Assembly: GCA_025331565.1 (NCBI GenBank)
Contig: JAFREQ010000025.1
Coordinates: 2,728,001-2,792,000, forward strand
DNA: 64,000 bases
Source of the DNA: Holacanthus passer
Taxonomy: Eukaryota > Chordata > Actinopteri > Pomacanthidae
Direction: 5' to 3'
Below are positions 27,901 through 38,800 of this stretch, piece after piece. Below the pieces are notes generated by a model. That model saw nothing but the letters and a program-made list of their open reading frames with translations. It was not told the DNA's origin and made no database searches. Made by a program: the position numbers and the translations under genes. Within the stretch, counting starts at the first letter, position 1. Every line of letters starts with the position of its first letter.

Positions 27901-28782
27901 CAGTCAGCGTAGTGCGGTCGCTGGAGCTCCCGCCCTCTTTCAGGGGCCCCAGGGAAGAAAGAGGGGTAAGAGGGGAAACAGGGAGTCCTGGGCCAGGGTT
28001 TGACTGGCTGAGGTGGACCATGTTCGGACAGGGCAGTCTGGAGAGGGTGTATGTGTGAGGTTGGCCGAGCCCCGTTCGCAGCCATTCTTAGCTCTCTGCT
28101 GGCAGATGATGGTGAAAGTGATGGATGTGACAGAGGGAGTGAAGCTGCTGAATCAATTTACAGATGGGGACATTCTGCAGAAATGTTGAGTTTATGAATA
28201 GTTTCCAATCCTATATGCCAAAATCTAAAAGTTTCACAAGATTAGGTAATTAGGTTTGGTTTTACATAAAGTAGAACTGCTTTCTGTTCCTTCTCACAAA
28301 GGGCAGCAGTTACGACTTCAAGATTCTGAGTGAATCATTCATTAAGTATTTTCGAGGAGGAGGAACACATAAAATTAGACACACAAAGTATCATTCAATA
28401 GCTTCTACAAAAATGATTCCTTAGTGGAGAGAGTGACGTTCTCTTGTATTGTTTTAAACTAGGATCTACACAGTATTACTGACAAGAGCTGTTACAACCA
28501 CATTAACAGCACCAGTGTGTAGGTGCTCATACAGGGATATCATAATAGCTTAAAGTGCCTCAGATTGGCCATTATGTATGATTGTGATAGGTAAGATAAA
28601 TTGACTCTCCTCTAAGTAGGTGAATGTGTTTGTGTGTATACTCACAGCAGACACAATGCATAGGCTCCTGGCACAGACTCACTGTCTCTCACTAGGTAGC
28701 TGCCATCCCTCCCTGCCCGTGCCAGCAAGTCCTCTGCATGCACACGGCTGATGTCGCGATGGTACCATGCTGCCATAGCCAT
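12942..28782 (-). CDS. inppl1: SHIP2-type inositol polyphosphate 5-phosphatase
   Basis: Removes the 5-phosphate from PI(3,4,5)P3 at the plasma membrane, dampening PI3K/insulin signalling. 27 coding exons rebuild in frame to 1216 aa (human about 1258): 28646-28782, 27348-27411, 25295-25433, 24532-24652, 23113-23253, 22851-22938, 22623-22691, 22268-22405, 21748-21862, 21559-21659, 21367-21469, 21049-21245, 20232-20349, 20007-20103, 19776-19914, 19525-19624, 19235-19323, 18469-18550, 17901-17990, 17697-17810, 17525-17613, 17345-17432, 16639-16791, 16144-16219, 14007-14799, 13775-13890, 12942-13035. Domains: SH2 about 5-100 (WYHRDISR, GSYLVRDSES); catalytic core about 395-710 (GTWNMG, VNCHLTSG, PSWCDRILW, TSDHSPVF); C2-like region to about 850 (FLSHRGEEMGSIRG); NPAYF phosphotyrosine motif near 895; C-terminal SAM (LNGWDDLDYF, GITEEDLRAAG). 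The SAM domain identifies SHIP2 rather than SHIP1. The acceptor at 19323 is the least certain join. ATG 28782 has a good context; a second in-frame ATG follows two codons later. Whether this is the a or b teleost copy is unresolved. Confidence 0.93.
13605..13690. repeat. Interspersed repeat fragment in an inppl1 intron
   Basis: TTATTATGTGTTTTACACAGCATCCCAGCTTTTTTGGAATCACAGTTGTAC matches, from memory, one end of a common fish repeat (ACACAACGTCCCAACTTTTTTGGAATTGGGGTTGTA in its typical form). The other end of the same family seems to be present at 21935-22195. Confidence 0.5.
15516..16068 (+). mobile_element. Degraded hAT transposon with BED zinc-finger remnant
   Basis: Inverted ends are visible: AGAGTAGGAGTGTTCAATAT on the left and GGCCATATCCGCCACCCCTACT on the right. 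Within, on the plus strand at about 15720-15880, frame-shifted pieces read RLDVQQTVI, then CKKNVRAKTGNNK, resembling the BED zinc finger of hAT/ZBED transposases (typically RLDV...CK.C.K.VPAK.GNT.NL..HL). Stops and indels show it is dead. It lies in the inppl1 intron between the 76-nt and 793-nt exons. Confidence 0.65.
21935..22195. repeat. Teleost interspersed repeat in an inppl1 intron
   Basis: Contains strings I know from many percomorph loci: GTTTCAAACAAGTTGGGACAG, CAACAAAAGACTGTGAAAGTTGTGG, AACACCTGTTTGGATCATTCC and TAACAGGTGATAGTATCATGATTGG. I take it as a non-autonomous DNA transposon; no coding remnant is seen. A related end fragment is at 13605-13690. Confidence 0.55.
23735..24525. 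mobile_element. Fold-back (long inverted repeat) MITE in an inppl1 intron
   Basis: The element is almost wholly self-complementary. Left-arm landmarks recur in reverse complement on the right: TTTAAAGGTTGAGTTTTTTGAAGT with ACTTCAAAAAATCTGAACTTTCCCTTTAA; GTCAGTGTATTATCTACA with TGTAGGTAAAACACTGAC; GCAGCAGCAAAACA with TGTTTTGCTGCTGC; GTCAGACAGCC with GGGCTGTCTGAC; AGGCAGCGGTAGACCAG with CTGGTCTACCGCTGCC. The centre lies near 24090-24110. No ORF. The right edge is only about six bases from the splice donor of the exon at 24532-24652. Confidence 0.8.
24725..25190. repeat. AGTACT-family interspersed repeat, diverged
   Basis: Contains GGTACTGAGTATTTCCATTTTATGCAACTTTATACTTGTACTCC and, at the far end, TAGTGGAGTATTTTCACAGTGTGGTACTGGTAC. 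These match the typical percomorph element (ACTTGAGTATTTCCATTTTATGC...TACTTCTACTCCACTAC). Intronic in inppl1. Confidence 0.6.
25434..27347. other. inppl1 intron 2, no other feature
   Basis: About 1.9 kb between the second and third coding exons. I see no additional exon, RNA gene or clear transposon here; ORFs are short and AT-rich. Confidence 0.5.
27850..28090 (-). other. GC-rich island in inppl1 intron 1, possible alternative first exon
   Basis: In the intron between coding exons 1 and 2 there is a GC-rich stretch with a minus-strand frame (28085-27888) of 65 codons beginning MAANGARPTSHIHP and rich in Pro. I recognise no family. It could be an alternative promoter/first exon of inppl1 or chance openness from base composition. 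No good donor joining it in frame to 27411 was established. Confidence 0.25.
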
Positions 28783-29979
28783 GGCAATCAATGTAGCAAG
28801 ATGTGTTCATAAAAATAATCCACATGAGGTTATGAACTTGACATAACACAAATTTAACGCAAGTTGACTTGCTCTGATGGCACTGGTGGTTTGTCATTCA
28901 AGTTGTCAGCGCCAGAGTGCTCTATTTCAGTGATTAGAACTTTCCCATGATCCTTTTCTTCATGATCAAAAGTGCCGAACAGACAACCTCACACCTTGTC
29001 TATATCAGCTAGCACTTCCTGGGTCCCTGTTGGTTCCTTCTGGGTCACACATCCTGTTGCATTAGAGGAACAAAGAAAGAAACATCCAGCTGATTGTGAG
29101 GCGAGTCCTGTCTAACAACTGCCTGCTCCTCAACAGAAGCCCAAGTCCATCTTTCTTATAAAATCCTTGTATAAGAGAGGCCCTGTTTCAGTTTTTGGTC
29201 GCAAGTTGCTGCACCCAGGTGGGTGTGTTGCTCCAACAAACACAGACCATCACAGCCGTGCGAGGGAGGGAGAGGGCAGGAGGTAAAGGAAAAATAGCGA
29301 GAGGTGCTGCACAGTCTGAATGAAGCAGCCACCCCTGAGGCAATGACGGTGCCTCTAGCTTAACCACAAACACAAGCCCTCCTCTTGTCCCAAAACAAAA
29401 ACCCCACATGCAAACAACAGGAAAAGAAGAACCAAGAATGGCAAAACAAACAAATCGAGCCACACACACTGCGCCCACACACTCACGCACGCACACAGCA
29501 GAGACAGAAACATACCAGATGGAACTCAGTCAGCACTAAAACCAGACAGGCATGCAACAGAAACCAGACTAATTCAAATGATTTCCCAGCTCTGTTGCCA
29601 TATAAGGGAATAGGAACACCCTCCAAAAAGTTCAGCTGATGACTGCAGTTGTCTTTGCTTCTTCCAGGCCCAGATTCCATTTAGAGCGTGTCTGGTTGGA
29701 CGTGGGCTCCTCCGGGGGTCTCACTTTCATGCTGGATGTTTGTGTGCTGGCGTGTGTGTCTTGTCAGTAGAGTCCCCGTCGGCACTGGCGTGGTCCCCAG
29801 CGGTTCTTCAGAGGGCTGTCAGAGCAGAGGGAGGGAGCAGAGAGGCAGAGGACAACCCCGTTAGAGCGCAGGGCATACAGAGGAAGTGACTCGACATTCC
29901 AGATGGCGGACATAGCCAGGAGAATTCTTGCAAGGGGCTCAACTTCAACACCAGAGCGTGAAACAGCAGACTGCTTCCT

Positions 29980-29982
<3 letters not shown>

Positions 29983-30017
<35 letters not shown>

Positions 30018-30026
30018 TCTCTCTCC
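29983..30026. repeat. (CT)n microsatellite
   Basis: A CT dinucleotide tract with a single interruption, upstream of inppl1. It creates long spurious Ser/Leu-rich open frames. Confidence 0.9.
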
Positions 30027-30639
30027 CCTCCCGTCTTCTTCCTCCCTCAACCCCTGCCTTGTCTCTTTCCTCAAATTCCAGGAAACACAGCTTTCCACAC
30101 ACAGGTGGACTGCCTGGATAACAATCACTTTCTTCCTTTTTGTTTTATATCATCTTCATCTTCTTATGTTTCATCCTCTGCAAGGCATATTTACTTTCTC
30201 TCACCCTTTCCCTCTCATGTCTCAACCTTTTTCCTTTTTGTCACCCTCCCTAAACTTCCCTTCCTCTCTCGCTCACTCCTTCCCTCTCAGCAAAAAGCAG
30301 CATCCATATGGTTATGATCATCCTCCACTTTCTTATTTTTGCCCTCCTAGAACATCGCCCATTATTCAGCCCTCCTACTTCCCTCCTTCTCCATTAGCTG
30401 GAGCGTCTAACTCTGTGGGAAGCTGTTTGGTCCCATATTTGCTGTTCTGCCTCTCAACTACTCAGCAGAAATGTGCCGACCACCAACCGCAGCCCCATAA
30501 AACAAACAGACACAAGTCCATCCCAATCTGATGACATATCAACTTAACCCTCAATCTGTAATCAGCTCTTCTTAATATTGCTCTGAGCTCTCCACAGTGC
30601 ATAATTGAAAGATATACAGTATCATACCATTGCGGCTGT

Positions 30640-31340
30640 GCAGCAATGCTTTGAGCTAAATGCTGACGTCAACATGGTCACAATGACAATGAAAACATGC
30701 TGCTGTTTACCTTGGTTAGTTTAGCGTGCTATCTTGCTAACATTTGCCAATTACCAATAAACACAGAGTGCAATTCAGCAGATGGGAATGTCATTAGTTT
30801 TGGTCATAAATCAAAATATTGGACAAATTAAAATTTCGACCTGATGACGCTAAATGAAAATTTAAGGGAACGTGATTACAATTCTTCATGAGGGGAACGT
30901 GAATGTGTGTATACCAAATTTCGTTGCAATCCATCCAATACGAAAAATTGCAAATGTGCAAATGTGTAAAACTGCAAATGTCAACACCATGGAGGTGCTA
31001 AAAGGGAAAAGTCAAGAGATCGCCAAAGTCAGTGCGAAATATCATCTCAGAACCATGAATGTTTGTGCATAGATTTGTGCCAATGAATTCAATAGATGTT
31101 AGTGTCAGATATTTTACAGGAGAAGTGAAAACACTGACCTGCTGGTGGCACTAGAGAGAAAGTTCATCTTCAGGGTTCATCTTCTGTGGACAGTGACAAC
31201 AACTTCCATCCAAACATTGTTAAGTCATTTCTGTAAAGACCAAAAATGTCAAAATCATGAACATCTGTATACAACTTCCTGGCAATCCACCCAATTGTTG
31301 TTGAGATATTTCAGCATGGACGAAAGTGGATGACATATTT
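30640..31340. repeat. Teleost interspersed repeat with internal sub-repeats
   Basis: Contains recurrent phrases known from many fish loci: TTGCTAACATTTGCCAATTA, GGGAATGTCATTAGTTTTGG, TACCAAATTTCGTTGCAATCC, AACCATGAATGTTTGTGCAT and CAATCCACCCAATTGTTGTTGAGATATTTCAG. The CCAAATTTC/CAATCCA phrase appears at about 100-300 base spacing, consistent with diverged internal repeats. No coding capacity. Confidence 0.6.
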
Positions 31341-31958
31341 AAAGAATGTAAGATAACTTAACCCTGGCAACATAGCAACACTTATCACCAGCCCTCTAGA
31401 ATTTAGAAATATGAATTCTTCTGAGTCAAAAGTGGATGGATTACAGCATAACTGAGCAATTTAATCATGAATTCTTTGGTTAAATCACTTATATTTGGTT
31501 AGAGCAGTTGAATAATATACTGTATATTGTCTAAGCTCTTTGTTGGAACACAAGTTTGGCTAAAGATACCTGTATGATGGAAGGCTGATAACATTTGACA
31601 AAACCACAAAACCTCACCATAATTGGTCTCAAAATCCCCTCTCTTACAGTTTTTCATTCGATCACATTTGTCACTCTCAGAAACAGCCACAGTTGTTCTC
31701 TCTTCTCCATCCAGTTCTACCAAATGCTTATGCAAGCATTGGATTGGACAGGATATTGAGACAGACACTGAGCCTGCAAGATGTACTCAGTTTCTAAGAA
31801 GCGACTGCTCTCTTTGATTTTCCATGCCAGCTGTCAGATCAGATTTTGAATTTAATTAGCATTGTTGTATTTAAATGAGTCAGACACCCTATCTGTATGA
31901 CAAAGATTCTCGAAGCTGTAGTTTTGCTGCGCACCTCTGTGGAAATACATTACTCTAT

Positions 31959-32005
31959 ATTATATAATCAAGGCCAGGCAGCAAGCTAGGCCTTAATTAT
32001 ATAAT
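31959..32005. other. Imperfect 17-bp palindrome (hairpin/cruciform candidate)
   Basis: ATTATATAATCAAGGCC at 31959-31975 pairs with GGCCTTAATTATATAAT at 31989-32005 at 16 of 17 positions around a 13-base loop. Confidence 0.75.
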
Positions 32006-34970
32006 ACGTGAGCAAAAATAGTAAAAGGAAGTTGCTGATTTTTATTAAATGCATTCAGTGTCATTAAAAGCACTGCGCCAAAGGATAAACTATACCAAAA
32101 AAAACATTAAAAACAGCAAGTATTCATTTAAGTCTGAGGTATTTGACATCACAATCCACCAGTAAGCAACGTGAATTAGAAAGTGGTCAATAAGTGCTCT
32201 GGTTGTAAATGACTATGTGCTCATAACCAATATCGTTCCAACTGACGGCAACAACAGAAATTGAAAGTTACAGCATTGGTTGATTTAGCAAGAGAGCTGC
32301 TAAAAATACAGATGGTGAAAGGCCACCTGGAAGTCGCAGAACAGGTAAGCCCCCTGTACCCGCCCAACAATAAGACTCAGTGTGTTTCAAGTGCATTACT
32401 CATTCAGATCAGTGATGTTGACTATAGTATTCTACATCAACAAGCACTTCACACAGTTCATCATCAGTCATAAGGAAGCACCGATTGGCTCAGAATCTAA
32501 CAGTTTGTTCCCGTTGGCGACAAACACTGCATCACTGCCTTAAATTTAGCAACACACTGAAAACTGTGTCGTTAAGAAGAGGTAATACCATGGTGCTGTA
32601 ATGCACTGGGACTAGTCAGCAGTCGCTCTGAGGGACAATGTTGACTGTCTATATAAAGTACTTGCCAAAAATGGCACCAGATTAACTGTAAGGGGCTTAT
32701 GTGAGTGTATGTAACCTCACACAGCCAAAACTGGAAAAAGAAAACCAGTGAGACATAAAAAGAACAGAAAATGAGATTACTCCCTGTTTTTTTTTCAGAG
32801 TCTTTATCCTGGGTAGTATTATGTGGTATACAAAAATACAACTGTGTAAACAAAACTACAGATCTGACATGCTGCATATGACAAACAGCACATCACAATG
32901 ATCTTTCTGAAATCATTTATCAAATCATTAAAAATATATGTGTATATAACACAAGCAACAGTAAGGGCAACACGTTCATATAAGTAACAGATCCCTTACT
33001 TTGATTCATGAGCCATTGTCCAAGAGCTCAGCAGTGACTTGGTGAGCTCATTAGAGGGATGAATGTGAAGGGGAGGTGTGTTAGTTACCTTTCATTCATT
33101 CACTTCACACACTACATAAATTAAACAGAATGACTGTAAATGCCAATACTAGAATACACAGAATAGCAGATAATAGAAGCATTCAGGTTCATTATTTAAA
33201 AAAAAAAAAGTATCTTGATGGCTGTTGCTAATGATGTTGAAGACAACCTGCATGGAAAGGCCTCACGTATATTTACTCTATATTATATTGTTATGACCTG
33301 GCACATTGGCTAAGAGTCCATTTAGGACAAAACTGCTTTGGTTGTTTAAAACTTTCTTTTCCAAAGTCACTCAGTTTTCAGTCTAGGAAATATTTTGTAT
33401 GACCATTTTCTGCCCAAACTGTGGCTGTGATCTTGGTGTTACATAAAAGCCTCATGTTTCACATAAAGGAGCCACTGCTCCCACATATCACCACTCGTCC
33501 AAAATAAGTGCAAGTGCTTGAATTTCTTACTATTTCTTACTTACTACAGTAGTCTAAGGCATGCTTTCCACAGCCCCTTAGCTGTTCTGGATTTCATTCC
33601 ACCAACGTTAATATTAGAGTCATTCATTCATTCTTTAAGCTTAACTTTGTATTTGCCTTTGAACTCTTGGCTGATGATCTGGCAGCGTTGTCCTGTCTGG
33701 GCAGCTTTAAAGAGATCTCAAACCTGGTCCCCGTATGACAGCTAAATGGAGGCCAACACAAACATCCACCAATCTAATTAATTATCTTTGACTGAAAAGG
33801 TGTAACAATCCATCCATAAAACCCATCAGCCATCTCCCTCATTAATCAATCAATTACACCTGGCTAAGAGAGTGAGAAGATCCTCCAGCAAACCACCTGA
33901 TGGATTTACCTCTATAGCTATGTGCCAAGTAGGATGCTGGATCTTCTAAAAGGTCACTGCCAATGAATGTGGGCCTCTTGGAAGGCCTGAAATCCAGGTT
34001 AACCTGGGCCTTCGCTCTAAATGAGCTGACCAACTAACATATTCAGGGAGTCCTTGTCAGCTCATAACATCAAATATTCCAAAGACAATGAATAAAAGGC
34101 AACCACGTGTAAATATCTGTGATACTGGTCCCATCAATTTACAGTACACGCTATCCTACACTGACATGGATCATTTAGCTTACATAATACTACTTCCTGA
34201 ACCGAGTCACAACCACAAACTGTGGAACTGATTGCCATGGTTTAGTAATCAGAGTTACACTAGTTGTTGCTTGTACAGCAGTAAGTCAGCAGGTCACTTA
34301 GATTTCTGTAAACCTGCCATGAGCACAGATTGTACAGAGCTTGGTAGAGGAGCCATCTGTCGTCCTGGCTTCCATAACAAACAAAATCCAACTAATACCA
34401 CTCTACTCTTGTCTAAGCTATAAGAAAGGAAGTCCTTGAACATTCACACATAGTCCAGACAGACAATCTGTTAAACTTAGTGACGTTCTAATAGCATTAA
34501 AACTATCTCACGCCTCAGAGCAAAGAGGTTAAATCAATTCTTAATTACAGTATTTTATCTTTTTAAGCAATTTTTTATAATCATAGACTTCAGGAAACCT
34601 TTCCCCTCAATGTCTTCTAATGTCAGTAGAAGTTGCCATTTGTCCCACAGTTACTTAGTCTAAACACTTTTCATTCATGTTCATATTGTTATTGCTGCAC
34701 TAGCTATAGGAAAATAAATATGTGCCAAATGTGGTGTACACAACTTAATTCACGTCCTGCAGCACATGTACTGTAAAAAATACGAGATTGATCCAAAAAC
34801 CAAGACCAAGTGACCAACAAAGCTTTACTCCAGGGCACGGCCTGTTTATTGCGCTCCATATCTGTCCCACCCCCAAAACCGCCTACATGTCTCAGCTTAT
34901 TATTTTGAAGTCACATACACAACATTATTTTTACACACACCGTGGACCAGAACAGTAGTGTTCTAATGCA

Positions 34971-35058
34971 TTAATCAGATTTTCTCTAAAACAGCCTTCT
35001 TTGGTTGGGTGGGTAAGCTGAAGGGAGGGCTCCAAGGTTGGGAGGTCATAGTATAAAA
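34971..35058 (+). promoter_or_regulatory. arr3: arr3 core promoter: CRX/OTX-like site and TATA box
   Basis: TATAAAA at 35052-35058 is about 30 bases upstream of a plausible start near 35080-35090, followed by a non-coding first exon ending at a GTAAGT donor near 35162. TTAATCA at 34971-34977 fits the photoreceptor homeobox (CRX/OTX) recognition core TAATC. This suits photoreceptor-restricted expression of a cone arrestin, but function is inferred. Confidence 0.55.
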
Positions 35059-35838
35059 GCAAACGGGAGGTGGTGATTGGCACTCGCACACACTACACAC
35101 TGTCAACAGTGACAGATTACTGGAGACAGCGGAGAAGACTCATTGACAGAACTGAGGGCACGGTAAGTGAGCTGTTTCTCTTGCTGACCAATGACACATT
35201 ACAAATATACCGAGATGATAATAACTCAAGATAATATTGCAGTTATTGCAGGAGCATCAGCGTTTACTGAAAATTAGTCACTGTTGTTACTTTGCAGGAG
35301 CATAATGCTTCAAACATAATATGTTTAAGATTATACTAAGTTTGATTGATTTTTTTAACTTAAAATTAGTGGTAAAATCAGGAGGGCATGCTTTCTACTA
35401 GGAGGTTATTCAGAAATTATGATTGTCTTACCACCAGTCACGAGTCATTGATGAACTACATCAATGGTCCTTAACCCTTTATAGGGCAAGTGACCATATT
35501 TGATAATTTCCACACAGTTTACATAATGAAAAATTGTAAAAAAAAAAAAAAAAAAATACAGAAATAAACTTTTGTTATGTCCTCCAATAACACTGTAAGG
35601 TTGAATTCTTGAATTTCAAAGTATTTTAATGAGTGCCCTATAAAGGGTTAACATTGGAACCCTCTTGCATTTGTAAATCATGTAGAAAATTAAGAGCAAT
35701 AATACAATCTTTTATTATTAACTTTTTGAAAAGCCTATCTAAAAATCCTAACAATTTATCAGTATCATGTGTTTTACTAACTCATCTTCTCACTCATCTT
35801 TTCTATTTGCAGACCGGATCTATAACTTTGCCATCAAC

Positions 35839-38800
35839 ATGTCAAAGTGAGTATAAAGTGTCACCTCGGTCACTTATTAATTCAGCAGCTATCCTGCCAT
35901 AGAAACTGGTTTATAGCAGAGGCTATGGCATTAAATTGACAGAAAAAGAAACAAAGAAAAGGATAATTTATGCTGTCTTAAAATGAACAAGCTCTCTACT
36001 TATGGAAATGTTAACAATCCTTGAATTATGTTGTAAATTTAAGGCACTACTCCAATATCATGATGTTTGAAACTTGACTCATTTAATGGACCTATGCAAG
36101 GATCAAGCGGTAATAACTTCACCAGAAAGGAACCCAGTAGGCTTAATTGTAACATTTTAACATCTTGGCAGAGACACGTACTCGAGTCTTTGTGTCTTCG
36201 AGAATATGGATAAATCCTGATTAAGGTGGATTGTGTGGATCTGATCTTGAAAGACAAGACAAAGGAAACGTTTAAACAGGATTACTTAGCATACATCTGA
36301 AAGGGGCAAAAACCACAGAGGATTACTTGTTGCTTTATGGCTACAGGCATAGAGCAAAGGGAATGTGCTCGTGAGGTTATGTAATACCTGGAATATTAAG
36401 AAAACAGTCAATATTTTGGGATATTGTTTCAAAATTTCACGTTTACCAAGAAATATTGAACATTCAATATAAGTGGTCAACTCTCCGCAGCAACAGGGAG
36501 TTGTATAGATTTTCAGGAATATTCCACAAACATGAGTCCAGTAGTCAAGTTAGCAAAATGCATTGATTTAATAAATAATAGATAACAAACACTGTTTACT
36601 TTTCCTTTTGTGTAATGTATTGACTTAACAAATCACAGTTACGTCAGTTATGTCCAGATTAGACACTTGTGCCAGCAGGTGCCTTTCCATCCTTAGCACT
36701 AATCCATGCTCATAGGAGTAGGGTGGAGGGTGGGGTGGGGGTGTCTTGTAATTGAAAATGACAACTATGGGAGGTGGTAGGTGCACAGCACTATTGCCTA
36801 AGACCTCTTCAGAAGTGGAAAAAGAAACTCAATTATTTTAATGCAGTAAGGAAGAAAAATGGCATTGGAGGTAGAGGGACATTTGAACTTGGTCCTGAAC
36901 GTCTTGTGTTTTTATCAAATACATTCACTGAGACTGAAAGTGTTCAAAAGTTTGAAATAACAGTCTGAGTCACTGTCTTTTCCTTCTTTCTCTCTTTCAG
37001 GGTATTCAAGAAGACCAGCGGCAATGGACATGTAAGTGGCCTCTATAATATAGTCATTACAGGGCACCTCTTGGGTAAAGGGAGGAGTGCAATTTGAATG
37101 TCGCTCTTCCAGCTCCCAGAAATAACTTCCAAACTCTTGTAACCTTGGCGGAGGCGTAACCATTTTCCTCTCTGCTTTTCTCTGTTTCCCTCAGATCACC
37201 CTGTACTTGGGAAAGAGAGACTTTGTGGACCATGTGGATTCAGTGGAAGTAGTTGGTGTGTGGCACAATGTCTGTTTATACATCCTCAAATTTGCACACA
37301 TATAATAAAAGTGTCTTTGTTAAATCTAATACTTTTGATTTTCCTCTCATTTGCAGACGGTGTTATTAAAGTGGACCCTTCTGGTCTTAACGGCAGAAAA
37401 GGTATTTCAGTCTCAGTTGCTGCAAATAATAACAGTTATAGCACCTAAATGTGTGTGACAAAAACAAATATCTCCTTTTCCTTTGCAGTATTTGTCTACC
37501 TTGCTTGTGCCTTCCGCTATGGAAGCGATGATCTGGACGTTATGGGGCTGTCCTTCAGGAGAGACATCTGGATTCAGCGCGTTCAGGTGTATCCGCCTAC
37601 AGATGGAAACACAGCCAAAACACCAATGCATGAATTCCTCATGAAGAAAGTTGGAGAGCAAGGATGTCCCTTCTCCTTCCAGGTGAGGACGCATAACTGT
37701 AATCACTCACTCTTTACATAACAAAACACTTCTGTCCTTCACTCAGATGTTATATTGATCAACCACTGACTTCACCTTTCCAGTCAGCATCTTGATTTAT
37801 GAATGCGCCTTGTTTCTACTTTCTACTTCAGATGCCAACAGATCTGCCATGCTCAGTCTCCTTACAGCCTGGGCCAAATGACAATGGCAAGGTACTACTA
37901 GCATCCATTTTCATTTACTCTTATCCACTGATTAAAATATTTGACAAACAACTCATTTATATGGATCTTGTTCTGTTGCAGGCTTGTGGCGTGGACTTTG
38001 AGGTGAAAGGATACATTGCCAACGCGGCCAGCAGTGCAGATGAAGTCATTGAAAAGAAGTATGCACGCTCACAGCCAAACCATACCGTCAGCCCGAGCTT
38101 TTATTGCATCCTTAAGCTGTAGCAGAATTAAGCACATATGGAGGGCTAACCCAGACTCTCTTTGCGTGTCTTTCTTCTGGTCCTAGGGACACATGCCGCC
38201 TGATGATTCGCAAAATACAATTTGCACCAGCTAACAACAAGGCCGGACCCAAGGCTGATATAAGCAAGCAGTTTATGATGACTGACAAGCCTGTTCACTT
38301 GGAGGCCTCCCTTGAAAAAGAGGTAGATTGAAGTCTACATACATTGTGTTGTATTGCATGTATTATGTGAATCCAATATAACTAAATGATTCAAAACAAA
38401 TTATTCTTATATTTAGATTTATTACCACGGAGATCCAATCACCGTCAAGGTCAAAATCAACAACGAAACCACTAAGGTCGTGAAGAAAATCAAAGTCTCA
38501 GGTGAGTAGCGAGGAAAGTTTGACTCAAGTTAAATTCTTGATAAATTAAAAGAGAACGAGAGAAAAATAATATGAGTAAGGATTCAAGTGCGTCTGTGCA
38601 TGTAAATATGTTCAGACATTTTGACTGATGACTCTAACAGAGCTATTTTTTCTTTCAGTTGAGCAGCTAACAAATGTGGTGCTCTACTCATCTGACACTT
38701 ACGCCAAGACAGTCTGCTGCGAGGAGTTTGGGTGAGTGTCACTGTATCAAATGAAGCCTATTAGCAAGACAAGGGTCATTTCAGATTCAATTTAATTCAT

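Larger units (their letters stand above)
28783..35050. other. Intergenic region between inppl1 and arr3 (head-to-head)
   Basis: Both genes start outward from this 6-kb space. It should contain the inppl1 promoter and 5' non-coding exon(s), which I could not place with confidence, and the upstream region of arr3. It includes a CT run (29983-30026), a teleost repeat (30640-31340) and an imperfect 17-bp palindrome (31959-32005). No additional coding gene is visible. Confidence 0.5.

Noticed and set aside
29808..30317. Several 70-130 codon ORFs rich in Ser/Leu or Arg/Glu
   Set aside because: Produced by the CT/GA tract at 29983-30026; low complexity only.
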